Shown piece by piece: positions 9,746 to 20,799 of a DNA stretch of 64,000 nt. This stretch comes from Antilocapra americana. Taxonomy: Eukaryota; Chordata; Mammalia; Artiodactyla; Antilocapridae. Made by a program: the position numbers and the translations under genes. The stretch lies in contig ML664176.1 in NCBI GenBank assembly GCA_007570785.1, positions 1,881,836 to 1,945,835 of the forward strand, given 5' to 3'. The number at the start of each line of letters is the position of its first letter. Position 1 is the first letter of the stretch. Under the pieces are notes generated by a model. The model did no database searches, was not told the DNA's origin, and was given only the letters and a program-made list of their open reading frames with translations.

Positions 9746-10309
9746 AAAGAAATTAGCACTGTTAATCTCAATCCACAGATATAAAGTCAGCTGAAGGTGG
9801 TAGAGTGGCAGAAAATGAGTAAAAATCTCAAAAGATGAGCTCAGATCCCCACCAGAAAGACTTCCATGGTAGTCAAGTGAGTGATGGCCATCTCTCTTTC
9901 TAAATGGCAAAGGACAGCACTAAGAATAAGAAGGAGTGACCAACACAGCAGAGGAACTAGAGATGGGGTTTGCAGAAGAGGGGTTAGCCAGTGAAAGTGG
10001 GAGGAAATCATTCCCAGGCCTTGTTAAGAAGACATCTGTTTGGTACCTGACAATATAATCTTTAGTACTTTCAAGCAAGTGGATTTATGCTGACTCTCAT
10101 ATTTATGCTGTAATCTTTGCCATATGTTAATGAGATTGACTGTACATGAGATAATCAATTATTTTCAGCAGCTTCTATCTTAAATGTTATTCTGGTTATC
10201 TTGATTATGAGCTTAAATACCAGCCTAGTGATGGATTCGCCTTTTAACTTTTCTCTCTTAAAAAGAGCAAAATTGGGAAATCAAAATTCACCCCACATAG
10301 ATTTTTCAG
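9746..10309. other. Unassigned stretch
   Basis: AT-rich and not obviously repetitive, especially 10020-10240 (ttaatgagattgactgtaca). Nothing coding is visible. Confidence 0.45.
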
Positions 10310-10412
10310 TATGTAGTGAAAGTTAGTAATGGCACAGTTGTAGCTGAGCTGGCATTTAAACATGTAATCTGCTGACCTTGAATTCCAAAGCAGTTTCTTA
10401 TCCCTTAAAAAT
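10310..10412 (-). repeat. MIR SINE fragment, antisense
   Basis: Contains a decayed agctgagctggcatttaaac and ctgctgaccttgaattccaa followed by a cttatccctt remnant, the order of MIR 5' parts on the minus strand. Confidence 0.55.
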
Positions 10413-10704
10413 TTGGAACATATAAAAATTATATTAGCATCAATTATTTTAATCATTTTTGTTAAAATTTATCTTTCTCAATTTCGGTGCATTGGCATTA
10501 TAACCCACTATCTCTTCTTGTCTCAGTTCCCTTATTAATATTCATTGGAAGTATCTGCTACTTCAATAAACCCAGACTAACTTTTTATTACATATTCATA
10601 AGCATTACTTTCTAAAGGTTTTGAGCTACTTCCACCTTCATTGAAAATAATAATTTGTACTTCATACTAATGTAAGTGACACCTCCGAGATGGTCTAAAG
10701 TAAT

Positions 10705-10776
10705 GAATCAGGATGGACTTCAACTCAGCAAGCACCTCTGGAATCAGGATGGACTTCAACTCAGCAAGCACCTCTG
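10705..10776. repeat. Perfect 36 bp tandem duplication
   Basis: The 36-base unit starting gaatcaggatggacttcaac and ending gcacctctg is present twice, head to tail, with no mismatch (10705-10740 and 10741-10776). The perfect identity suggests a recent replication-slippage event or a length polymorphism. No flanking microsatellite explains it. Confidence 0.98.
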
Positions 10777-11259
10777 CTTGCCCACTCTGCAACTGAACAT
10801 TACACCATTCTTGGATTAACTGTGTTCTTGCCGATAGGCATCCAAGGACAAAGACCAGAACTGACCACTTCAGCCCAAAGCAGGGTTCCTTATCATGGAG
10901 GCTCTGGCAGGGTTTCCAACATTTTATGAATCTCCTGTAATATGAATAGCATGTAGGATTTGGAGTGCAGGTGTGTGGGTACATTTTTCTGGAGAAGTCT
11001 ATAATTTTTATTAGATTCTCAAAGGAAGCTTTGATGACATGATGGGGATGGTGGTGGCAATGATGGTAATAATGATAATTTTGAACCCCTAGCCTATGAA
11101 ATATTTTATCTGGATTTACATCAAAAATTATTGGATTCATTTGGTGAGTACATGAGGGTCATGCTGTACATAAGAAGAAGTCCTTAAGGATAAATAAATG
11201 CTTCAGAGTCCATGCTTACCTCTTGTGTTGAGGAGTTGGAGCAGGGGTATTGAATTAAG
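10777..11259. other. Unassigned stretch
   Basis: Includes an imperfect ATG/GAT-rich run (gatgatggcaatgatggtaa type) near 11035-11075. Nothing else recognised. The 157-codon minus-strand frame at 10667-11140 is lengthened by the 36 bp duplication and by this simple run. Confidence 0.45.
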
Positions 11260-12225
11260 AATATGTGGATGACGACCTCCTGAGTGAGGGAGCACACACC
11301 GTTCACAAGGGGGTGGCAGACAGCTCCCTCAGCATCCAGCTCCCACTTGGCCAAAGTGAAACCACCCGTGGGGTCGTTTTAAGGGCACAATGTCAATACA
11401 TTCATACAGAGGGAGTCGAATCACAAGATCCTAGAAGCCAGAGGGCACAGTGAGTCAGGGGAAAGGCAGACCTCCACCATGCCAGGTCTTGAGGGGGGAG
11501 ACAACAGGGTACCTGTTGTGGCGGAGGTCACTAACTTGTGTGGTGGTTATTTTAAAAGGGGCCCTAGGAAAAGCAAAGCAGGAACTGATGGCAAGGCCTT
11601 ATCAAAATGTCCAGGCTCTGGGAGTGAGGAGGGTTATCAGACTGTAAAATGCCTACATGCAACTCTGAAAAACAAGCTATTTTTCTTATCACGTCTTTCC
11701 CCTGAACCTGTGAGGCTAAGTCACAAGGGTTTGCGTCCAGTGCCAACAGATCTTAAGAAGATCAGGACATGATCAAAAATATTCTGCAACAGTCCCACGC
11801 TATTGCAGAAACAGTGAACAGCCCAGAGGTGACTCATACCACGTGATTGTATCCCAGGCAGCCAAGGTCTTCTGTCCCCATTCTAACAGGAAGTAGGGTG
11901 GTCGTGCAAGTCAGACTAAGACACCTTGGCACCAAAGATGACTCAAGTCAACTTCCCATAGTGACCCAGGATGCTCTGAGGCCAGGACAAAGCTACCTGT
12001 GGGGAGGCTCTCCAAGAAAACCTACAGTGGCCCTATAAAATGTGAAATGTAGGGGCACACCAACCCAAAAAACCTCTGCAGGAAGTGGCCTGAGTTTGGC
12101 CTTTACTTTGGCCCATCTTTTGCATTGCTGTTTGTATTTGACCTGCCAACTTTGCCTCCATCCATCACTAGCCACCCTCCCTCTATGTTAGGTCCCTATC
12201 TGAGATCTCAACCTTTCCAGCTCAT
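11260..12225. other. GC-richer stretch with short overlapping open frames, unassigned
   Basis: Several open frames of 60-97 codons overlap here (for example 11265-11453, 11450-11647 and 11479-11772 on the plus strand). None has a recognised domain. The composition and block style look like an old LTR-retrovirus or other decayed repeat, but I cannot name a family. Confidence 0.4.
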
Positions 12226-12229
12226 TTCT

Positions 12230-12370
12230 CTGGTTGGCCTTCTTTGGGAGCATTCATTAATTTACTTGGCAAATATCTACAAGCTACTAGAAGGCTTTGG
12301 CTAGAAGCTGTGCAGCTATCAAGAAAAAGTCACAGTCTCTTGCCCCTAATAAGTCTATGGTCCAAATGCA
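12230..12370 (-). repeat. L2 LINE 3' end, antisense
   Basis: gcattcattaatttacttgg, caagctactagaaggctttg and a block like gtcacagtctcttgcccct follow the reverse complement of the L2 3' end. Confidence 0.6.
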
Positions 12371-13079
12371 TTTGAATACTCAGTTTTATAATTACTAGGT
12401 AAAGCTCTAAAAGAGGTCATGGCTCTTTTAGAAACCACCACTTTAGTGAAACCACCACTCTACCATTGGCCTTAAATCCAAGGATCATCCCTAAGGAGAC
12501 TCTAGTGCCTCTGAGTTACACCCTTGGTTTGAGTCACATTTGTAAACACATTGATCAAAAACCAACAACCAGGCAATGTTCTCACCAAGGACAACTCCAT
12601 GCTTCTGAAATATACCACTTACCCAAGACCCCATAGGCCTAATAGTCATTACTCCAAAGGAATTTAAACTGGTAGGGAACTCAGATCCTCACATTAATTG
12701 TACACTTATCATGAATCACTTTGGGGTAAAGATTTTTTTTTTAACATCGACAGTGGCCATCAATATGGCTCATACCCTACCTATGTCAATCTTCATGACA
12801 ACTCTGAACTACTCACTGCGACTTTCTTTAGGGATGAAGAGCTGAGACATGGAGAAATTCACAAGGGTAGTAGTAGCAAAGGTAAGACTCATTCCATGTG
12901 TCTTACAGATATTTTGTGAAAATTATCTTTTTCTGTAAAGTTCTCTTAAGATACCCAGATGAACTCTGTACATCAATGAAGCCCCTGGGACATTACAAGC
13001 CATCCCGCTCACTAGTATTATTTCCCTTATGACAGATAACAAGAGTTAGAGAAGTTATCAAGTAATATTTTTAAGAACT
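12371..13079. other. Unassigned stretch
   Basis: A weak antisense MIR-like piece at about 12815-12905 (gaagagctgagacatggaga) is possible. Nothing else is recognisable. Confidence 0.4.
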
Positions 13080-13200
13080 GATTGATTCATTCAACATTAA
13101 CTGAACATCTGCTGTATGTCAGATGCTATCCTGGGGTACTGAGTAGAAAAACCATGTTGGCCCTTCACTACTACATATGCATGAAAGGTGTTATTAGAGA
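13080..13200 (-). repeat. L2 LINE 3' end fragment, antisense
   Basis: Starts gattcattcaacattaactg and continues with catctgctgtatgtcagatg, a decayed reverse complement of the L2 end. Confidence 0.5.
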
Positions 13201-15007
13201 CATCAGGACACTAAAACTCTGCTGCCCTGGCCACATCTGTCTTCCACATTCTGTGTCTTTTTCTGTGCCTTTTCCATTTTATTTCTTCAGACACACAAAC
13301 TCCCATACTCTCTGCCTCCTCCTATATCAGAATTTACTTTAATAAAGACCTCAATCAATCATTTACCCTTCAGTAGGAATTTTATCATCTGACAGGGCCT
13401 CTCCCAGGGCTTTTAAAACTAACTTCCAATGGGAAAAATAAGTTGGTTCCTTATCTTTTAAATCTGAGATGTTGGCAAGCACGGCTAAAATTATAACTTA
13501 AAAACAGCTAAAATGCCTTCCCAGAATCATATCTTAAGGGAGATGGAGGAAAGCATATTTGAGAAAGGCCAATTATAATCCAAACCTTATGGTGTGCCCT
13601 CTTCTCTATCTTGTCTTCTTTATCTATGGAAAGTAGCTGCCCTCTTGTTTTTATTCTGAGATCTCTGGCATGATCTTTACAAGATAATTATTTTTAGAAG
13701 TTCACCTGCACTCAATTCCTAGCATAGTGATTCTCTCTGAGGAGAGAGAAATCCCTAAAGAGGCAGATCAAACCCCCTAGGTGGAACAGGAGACCATAAG
13801 TAATTTGAGAAAATGCATTCAGTTTTACATTTTTATAGTTTAAAAATGAAAACACAACCATCATTTTCATAGCACAGAAACTAAAGTCCAAAAGAAAAAA
13901 ATTATCTTACCTCATGAAGACAAAGAGAAGACACTGATTTTTGATGAAGATGGTAGAGGCGAGGCAGAGGGAATAAGGAATGTCTCATAACCCTGGCAGT
14001 GGGAAAAAAAGAAAAAAACAAACAGGACATTTCAGATACATCAACATAAAACACAAGCCTGAAAATATTGGAAAAGACTGCCCTGTTCTGTTCTCAGTTT
14101 ACATGTTGAATAAGTGAATAAAAGTGTCCATCATCCTCTTAGCAATTTCATACATGTTTTCCTACTACCAGATCCCTTCGCTTATGCCTTCTCCACCTCC
14201 AAAGGATCAAGCCATGGTGGCTATAATCATGGCTTACCCCTGTACAATCGTTTTAGATCACCCAGTATATTTCAGCTTCCGGGGTAGCCATCACACCACA
14301 CAAAGGGGAAAGGTGGACTATTGTGCTTGATCCCAAGACCCACCACCACAGCAAGCCGCAGAAGCGACCACACCGTGTAGGAGACCTGAGGGACTGACTC
14401 GAATCTTTACAACCCAGGTGCCCTGAATCCGAGCCAGGAGTACCACAATACACAAACTCAATTTTCTCCTCAGAAGGACGGTGTCCAGTCTGTAAAATTT
14501 TGTAGTGAACTTGGGTGTCTTCTCTATGACATCTATGCTTCAATCTCCTCACACAGGGCTCCAGAGAAAGACCTCCACCAGCAACCTCACCACAAGCTCC
14601 CCAGCAGCCACGATGGTACCCATGGACTAGGTGACCTGTGATGAGAAGCTACTCTTCCTGCTTTCCCAGTGGTTTCCAAGTAACACCAGGAGAGACGGTT
14701 CTGTTCAAATGGGTGTGAACAGCCATAGGGGTTCACCAGGAAATGCAGCTTGGGGATTGTTCTTTTTTGTTTTATTTTGTTTTCCTGGAAGTCTGAGCTG
14801 AAGGAATGGATGGAGTCTTTCAACAGTCAGGTAGGCTGGTGACCCCTTAAGTCCCCAGGAGGGGACCAATCCCCTCTTGTGGAGCAGAGACAATGCTCCA
14901 CAGCATGTTGAACTCCTCCTGAAACAGCATCTGGAGATTCAAAGTCCAGACCTTCCTAGATGAAAGGAAAGGAAATAAACTTTCCTTTCTCCTTGGTCCA
15001 CAAAAAG
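13201..15007. other. Unassigned stretch
   Basis: No gene or repeat that I can name. The part at 14250-14900 has higher GC and two overlapping minus-strand open frames (99 codons at 14253-14552, 78 codons at 14587-14823). They show no domain, splice-like flanks or signal, and I leave them uncalled. Confidence 0.4.
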
Positions 15008-15165
15008 CTCACTGCTCAAACTTGAAGGTGCATAGGAATCACCTGGGGATCTTAAAATGCAGATTCTGACACAGGAGGCCAGGGTGGGGCCTGAAACTCT
15101 AACAAGCTTTCAGGTGAGGCTGGCGCTGCTGGTCACTTGTCCTTACTCTGAGCAGCAAGGCAATA
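15008..15165 (+). mobile_element. MER5A-like hAT (Charlie) DNA transposon remnant
   Basis: Ordered matches to MER5A: ctcaaacttgaaggtgcata, ggaatcacctggggatctta, aaatgcagattctgacacag, gggtggggcctgaaactcta, acaagctttcaggtgaggct and ctggcgctgctggtc. MER5A is a short non-autonomous element with no coding capacity. Confidence 0.87.
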
Positions 15166-15329
15166 AACATAAAACCCACTTCCTCAGCTAGGTCACCCCT
15201 GAGGAGTGGGGGTTGGGAGTGGGGCAGGTACTAGAAGAAAAGTAGAAACATATAGTTGATAGTTAATGGGCTTATGTACTGTTTGTCTTTTACCTTTGTG
15301 TCCTATCTTTGTAATCTTTTTTAAAAGGG
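15166..15329. other. Unassigned stretch
   Basis: Includes a G-rich run (gggggttgggagtggggcag at 15207-15226). No repeat assigned. Confidence 0.4.
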
Positions 15330-15535
15330 CAAATATATAATCTAATAAGAACTGCTGTATAGTATAGGGAACACTGCTCAGTATTCTAAAATGACCTATA
15401 TAGGAGAAGAATCCAAAAGGCGTAAATATATTTATGTATATGACTGATTCACTTTGCTGTACACCTGAAACTAATATTGTAAATCAACTATAGTCCAATA
15501 AAAAAATAAAATTGAAAAAAATTTAAAGGAAGAAA
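15330..15535 (+). mobile_element. L1 3' end, older artiodactyl type
   Basis: actgctgtatagtataggga, tctaaaatgacctatatagg, gattcactttgctgtacacc, tgaaactaatattgtaaatc and aactatagtccaataaaaaa form the 3' UTR of an older artiodactyl L1 group, different from the 3' end at 837-972. It ends in an impure A-rich tail. Confidence 0.85.
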
Positions 15536-16335
15536 AGAAAAGAAAAAAGGGCTGGCTCTGAGTTTTTTCTTGCTATGAAGTTGGTATCTGCTCACACCTT
15601 GCCTGAAGGTATGCTCTGGAATTCTGAACTATCACAGCCGGATACTCAAGCATGTGGAAACCAGGAGACTCATTCTGAACAGAAGGTTGACCACAGTCAT
15701 GGTCAGATCTCAATGCTTGACAAACCAAGGAATATGGATGGTCACACGTGAGGGCAGCCTGAGACCACAGGATAACTGCGGCACATCTCCCAGGATACAC
15801 AGAGACTTGGGTACAGGGCAGGGGCAGCTAACACACATAATTTAACTAATAAACAGTTTAAGACATAATTTATATCAGAACAAACATGGATGTTTTATGT
15901 GGCAGAATTCAGAGTTTAATACAGTTTTCAGATTAAACAGACACCTGAAAGAAAATTTCTCATTGCCCCCTAGGCTCCCCTGTGATAGAGGGGCATCTTG
16001 ATTTAAAAAAAAATCCTGGAGAAGGGATGACCCATAGCGGGGCTTAGACTAATGAGCCCACAAGCATCTCTGGGGATGCAGACAGGAAGACCCCTGCAGC
16101 AATGGCAGAGTTCACAAAAATACAGTCCCCACTCCGTCACCACAGAGGGTTTAACTGTCATGTCCCACCTCTGTCAATCCTCAGTTCTGTAATCTTATAT
16201 TTTCAGCTGAACTAAACATTACCAACAACTTATCCCACAAATATCATTAAAAAAACACGTCTACATTGGTTCTACACTCACCCCTTCCAGACTTTCTCCT
16301 CTTCTCACATTTATTTCCATTTATCTAGAGAGAAA
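15536..16335. other. Unassigned stretch
   Basis: Two opposed short open frames at 15573-15845 shadow each other. No domain and no repeat recognised. Confidence 0.4.
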
Positions 16336-16339
16336 CTGA

Positions 16340-17725
16340 GCACTTTCCTGGATTTTTCTCTCCTTTGTCTCCAGTCTCTAAATCCTGTCATCTCTGATGA
16401 TGCCCCCCATCTCCTGAGGCCATTCTCTCCCCCTCCACCTTGACTTCGCCCTCATCTCCTCTCACCTGGACCACTGCCATGTAGTCTCCAAGCCAGTCTA
16501 GCTCTTTGGGGCTATTTTCCACCTCAATCTTCCCTGCACTCACTGGCTGCTGGAATGATCTTCTTAAAGCAAGAACCCAGACCTGTCCTTTCTGTGTAAG
16601 AGCTTCAACTGGTTCCACTCCTTGTCCCCATCCTTCTCTCTGGATCAGATCCAAACTCCCAAAACAAGTTTTCTAAAGGCCCTTTATAACACAGTCACCC
16701 AGCTGCAGTTCCAGCCTCCGCCTCTCACCCCTCTGGGCAAGCACCTCTTCCTCTTGTCATTCTCTGGCCTACACCGTGCTCCAGGATCACTACTCTGCAC
16801 ACAGAATGTTCCTTCTGCCTAGGATGCTTCTTGCACCTTCTCCAGCTGATGAAATCTGCTATTCTCTAAAACTCAGTTTAAACGTGACATAATTTATGAA
16901 ACAGTCTGCAGACCTCATGCTGATATAATCCTTTTCCCTCCTGGCTCCCACAGTACACCTGCTTCTATTACTGACCTTTGCCACCACGTCATGATTCTAT
17001 GTCTATTGTGCACTCTGCACAAATCAGAGCCAGGTATCTCTGTAGCTCCCAAGTCTAGCCCAGGACAACCCAAGGAATGAGTGCATGAAGTAATGGAAGG
17101 TGGATTTTTCATCCAGCTGTCTGTTTAATTCCATACTTTCTGACCCAGGTAGGAGGCTACTGATCCCACTTGAGGGAATACAGGAGTGAGGGACCCATTA
17201 ACCATTTCTGTCCATTTTGAAAATCCTCCCCTTAGCCCAGGGGAATGCCAGGAACCGAAACCTTACATGGAAATGTTAGTCCTGCACCATTGGTTCTGTC
17301 ACATCAGTCCAGTTGGTGACATTGCTGATTTCCAGCTATGGATTGGAAAGAGAGGGAACAGATACGTTTCTGGGCAAAAATTCAGGGTAGAAAAATTGGA
17401 TGTCTTCAACCTCCATCAAGTCAAGATTTTGTAATTTCAAAATGCTATGAATGGATTCCCAGGACATGAAAGTATAAAGAAACTTGAAGTCCAAGTAAAT
17501 GTGATTAGAATTGTCTGCGCTGGTACATATTAGGTCTCTAATACTTATGTCAACACAATCCAGCACTGTCATGATGTATATCACGTCTTCCTAACCAAAT
17601 TGTAAGTTTCTGAGAGTGTACGCTATATTTTAACCTACACTGGGTTAACTCTCTGGGCCTAATGCTGTCCTTTTAATACAGGAGAATTCCAATAAATACT
17701 TAATGATCAAGGGTTGCCTGTATAT
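16340..17725 (+). repeat. L2 LINE 3' portion
   Basis: Long decayed sense L2: ctctcacctggaccactgcc, a caatcttccctgcactcact block, gagcttcaactggttccact, gatcagatccaaactcccaa, ggccctttataacacagtca, gaatgttccttctgcctagg and aaactcagtttaaacgtgac in L2 order. The 3' end resumes at 17560-17725 with attgtaagtttctgagagtg and an aataaatacttaatga terminus. Roughly 17070-17560 does not match and may be an insertion or decayed sequence. L2 is inactive in placental mammals. Confidence 0.8.
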
Positions 17726-18635
17726 ACGTATGTCTATATATACTAAATATTTTTTTCTCTTGTATTTTGCCTACAGCTTTCACTTAAAAAATGGAAAGAG
17801 ATGGAACCAATCAGGTTTTGCAAATAAAACACGCATATAGGCCTGTGCTGATACCTAAATGGGTTTTGCTTTTGGTCCTGCCGGAGGCAGGGGGATAGAT
17901 TAGTTAACTCCTCCAGGGGTCTTCCAGCCCTGTGGTTGCACTCTGCATTTTTCTCCGGAGAAAGTCTACACAGTCAACTATCTACCCGATGCTGAGACAT
18001 CACTGTGGATTGAATCTGGCATCTAGAAACCACACTGGTGAATCTTAAGGATGTTAATATGGATAATTTAAACCTTATAAATAGCTTCCCATAATGTGTT
18101 TCTTGCCTGAAGGGGTCTTTTGGTTGCAGTACAGTACAATCAGGCTTGAGTTTGCAACTTAAAAAGAAAATCAGAATTTGAGAAGTATAAAATTTTATGT
18201 AGCTTTTTCTTTCACAAGCTCATGTTTATTAAAAGGGCTGGTGGTAAGCCCAGGGAAAATGGAGCTGTGAAAGGGACACCAGGAGGTTGCGTCAGCTCTC
18301 TGTGGGTTCTTCCTTATTAAATTGGTGTGGTTTCAAAATCAAAAGCTAATTATTCCAATATTCTCACCTGAATTGGGCAGCCTGCCTGGGCTGTGATGAC
18401 TCCCGCTGAATCTTCACCAATGGGCAGGTAAAGTTTGGGTGATGACACCTAGAGAATGAATAAAGCAGGAAAAAATATACGGAACTTTACTACTCTATTC
18501 CTAATTAAGAAATAGCTGAAAACATAAATTGGGCTGTAACTAGTTTAATAATTATTTCCACACTGCTTATCTTTTTAACTCAATGTCTTCATTATCTTCT
18601 AAAACAAGTGTCAAGATTATAAAAAGAGGTTCTTA
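17726..18635. other. Unassigned stretch
   Basis: No gene or repeat recognised. The non-repetitive part at about 18320-18440 is unremarkable in base use. Confidence 0.45.
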
Positions 18636-18637
18636 GA

Positions 18638-18779
18638 ACTTCCCTGGTGGTCCAGTGGCTGAGACTCTGTGCTCCCAATGCAGGGGGCCTGGGTTTCATC
18701 CCTAGTCAGGGAACTAGATCCCACATACCACAACTAGGATCCAACGCAGTCAAATAAATAGAAGAAATATTTTTTAAAA
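18638..18779 (+). mobile_element. CHR-type SINE (CHR-1-like)
   Basis: Opens acttccctggtggtccagtg, has a degenerate B box (gggtttcatcc) and a gaactagatcccacatacca block, and ends in aaataaatagaag with an A-rich tail. Imperfect duplications, attataaaaagaggttctt on the left and attataaaagaaattctt on the right, flank it. Confidence 0.88.
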
Positions 18780-19269
18780 CATTATAAAAGAAATTCTTTT
18801 TTTTCCTGCCATCTCCCAGCTTAGCTTAGATTTATTCTATGTGGACTGGTTCTCAGGCCATTCCCAGTGGCTGAGCCTAGCACTTCTGCTATAATGGAAG
18901 AAGCCACACTTTAAATCTCTATTTCACTTTATAAAAGAGATTCTTATACAAACTGCTCCTTATGTGTGCTTAGACATTTGTTTGGTGGTACAGAACTTTC
19001 CAGAGAAGTTTCATCCCCAAGAGTCCTTCTAAAAGTTGTTTGTAGGTAGTCAACACCCATGGGAAGCCCTCTTGAACAAATTCAGGAGGGTATCTACTCT
19101 GGCATTCCCTGGTTACCAAATCCAGAAGTTCTTAGCTGAGAATGTTGAGCAACTTATTATATTTTTAACTTGTAGTTCATTTTGTAGTTATCAAAGAAAT
19201 CAAACAGCAAGTTCCTGAATTTCTTTTTGAAATATGACTGAGTTGGCTAAATAGCAATTTTGAAAACAC
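18780..19269. other. Unassigned stretch
   Basis: Nothing recognised. Confidence 0.45.
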
Positions 19270-19470
19270 AGATTTGAGAATCAGATCATGTGAACAGATC
19301 AAAACTTCACCATTTAGGGGAGAGGGGGCTTCCGTTTCCTTTTCTATAAAAATGAGATCATAAGACGAGCAGCTTCGTAGGGTACTTGACAGAATTAAAT
19401 GGGAAAATGTAATCAAAATGCCTATATAGGGGAAGCTCTCATTACATATTTGCTATCATTATTTTAAATA
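19270..19470 (+). repeat. MIR SINE, decayed
   Basis: gatttgagaatcagatcatg, then ttccgtttccttttctataa and aaatgagatcataagacgag, then a 3' half ending near tatttgctatcattatttta, follow MIR order in sense. Confidence 0.55.
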
Positions 19471-19799
19471 TGCAATACTTGTGGTTCCAGGAGCCTTACC
19501 AATCAAGCAAATAGAGGGTGATCCTAACTTCGAGTGAATTTACAAATTATTAAACAAGGCTCAATACAGAGGAGTCAAACAAGAACACTGATGAATCTAT
19601 AAGTAATTCAAATACTCTGATAATAAGCTGCTTCTTTAAGTCCCATGCTTTTAAACAAACTATAATTAACTATGCCATGGTTTTATCTATATACATGGTC
19701 ACTGTGAGAGAGACAGGGGTCGCAGTGGGGAGGCTTCTATCACCCTCTGTGAGGCTGGGAGGTCAGGTTCCCATCACTGGCATGACACCACGGTGAACA

Positions 19800-19930
19800 G
19801 GTACCAGGCTGAAAGGTAGAGGATCTGAGTCTGGTGTTAAATAGCACAACTTCGGATTGAGTCACTTCACTTGCCTGGGCCTTGAGCTCCTCAGCTTTGA
19901 AATGAAAAGACACAACTAGATGGCGCTCCT
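19800..19930 (+). repeat. MIR SINE fragment
   Basis: gatctgagtctggtgttaaa, tgagtcacttcacttgcctg and gagctcctcagctttgaaat are MIR words in sense. The CTCF-like motif at 19913-19927 lies at its right end. Confidence 0.5.
19913..19927 (+). promoter_or_regulatory. Possible CTCF-type motif
   Basis: caactagatggcgct matches the core of the CTCF consensus (CCACTAGATGGCGC type), with one clear mismatch at the second position. Binding is inferred from the motif only. Confidence 0.4.
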
Positions 19931-20307
19931 CTCCCCGTCACCACCCAGGTTTTATACTCCATCCACCAACAACAAAATATTTGCCATTCTGAACAACTGG
20001 ATGTTCTATTTACTTGACAAATAACATAGGTACCATATATGAATGATAAATGTTCAAGGGATCTTATTCATCCAGAGTGGCTTGGTCTTAGAATTAAAGC
20101 TCTTAGAGCATGCATAATGAACTCTTGATTGGATGACTCACATGATACTTGAGGACGTGGCAATGCCAGAAGTTGGTTATTAGAGACAAAAGACATAAAA
20201 CTGTACCACAAAGTGTGAACTTTGCTGTGGGGGGTGAAAGATTTCTACATAAGCTTAAGTTGGCTGCCTTTATGTGTTAGTGCTTTTACAATTCAGAGTG
20301 TACTTCT

Positions 20308-20363
20308 TTTTTTTTTTTTTTAACGTTTTTTCTTTTTTATTAGTTTTGCCAAACAATGACATG
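20308..20363 (-). mobile_element. Minimal L1 insertion, 56 bp
   Basis: A T-rich run followed by tagttttgccaaacaatgac, the reverse complement of the last 25 or so bases of the bovid L1 3' UTR (compare tatggcaaaaacaataaaaa at 31868). Perfect 13 bp duplications agagtgtacttct flank it at 20295-20307 and 20364-20376. It is a 5'-truncated insertion with almost nothing but the tail. Confidence 0.88.
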
Positions 20364-20469
20364 AGAGTGTACTTCTGAAGGTTTATGTGAAATGAAAATG
20401 TTTTGCTGTTGTAAGAATCACGATATTATCTAGCATATAATTTGGTGTCTGGTACTAACAAGTTCTAGA

Positions 20470-20545
20470 ACCTTAGCCAAGCCAGGCAAACCACTCTGAA
20501 TCTCCTTTTCCTCCATGTAAATTGAGGTGAGGATCCAAAGACATA
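20470..20545 (+). repeat. Possible MIR fragment
   Basis: gccaagccaggcaaaccact and gaatctccttttcctccatg resemble the middle of MIR. Short and uncertain. Confidence 0.35.
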
Positions 20546-20585
20546 ATAGATGTGAAAACACATTGGAAAATAAAAGCCTTCATGC

Positions 20586-20795
20586 TGTGCTGTTCTCAGT
20601 CACTCAAGTCATGTGTGACTCTTTGTGACCTCATGGACTGTAGCCTGCCAGGCTCCTCTGCCCATCGGATTTTTCAGGAAAGAATACTGGAGTGGGTTGC
20701 CGTTTCCTTCTCCAGGGGATCTTCTCAACCCAGGGATCGAACCTGTGTCTCCTATGTCTGCTGCACTGGCAGGCAGATTCTTTACCACTTTACCC
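20586..20795 (-). mobile_element. Bov-tA SINE, antisense
   Basis: Reads on the plus strand as tcatgtgtgactctttgtga, atggactgtagcctgccagg, aatactggagtgggttgccg, ggggatcttctcaacccagg, gatcgaacctgtgtctccta and ggcaggcagattctttacca, the reverse complement of Bov-tA. The B box is intact on the minus strand (ggttcgatcc). It generates the open frames around 20552-20903, which are not genes. Confidence 0.93.
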
Positions 20796-20799
20796 AAAA

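Noticed and set aside
11479..11772. 97-codon frame beginning MPGLEGGDNRVPVV
   Set aside because: No known domain, no ribosome-start context or splice signals that distinguish it, and two other frames are open over the same bases.
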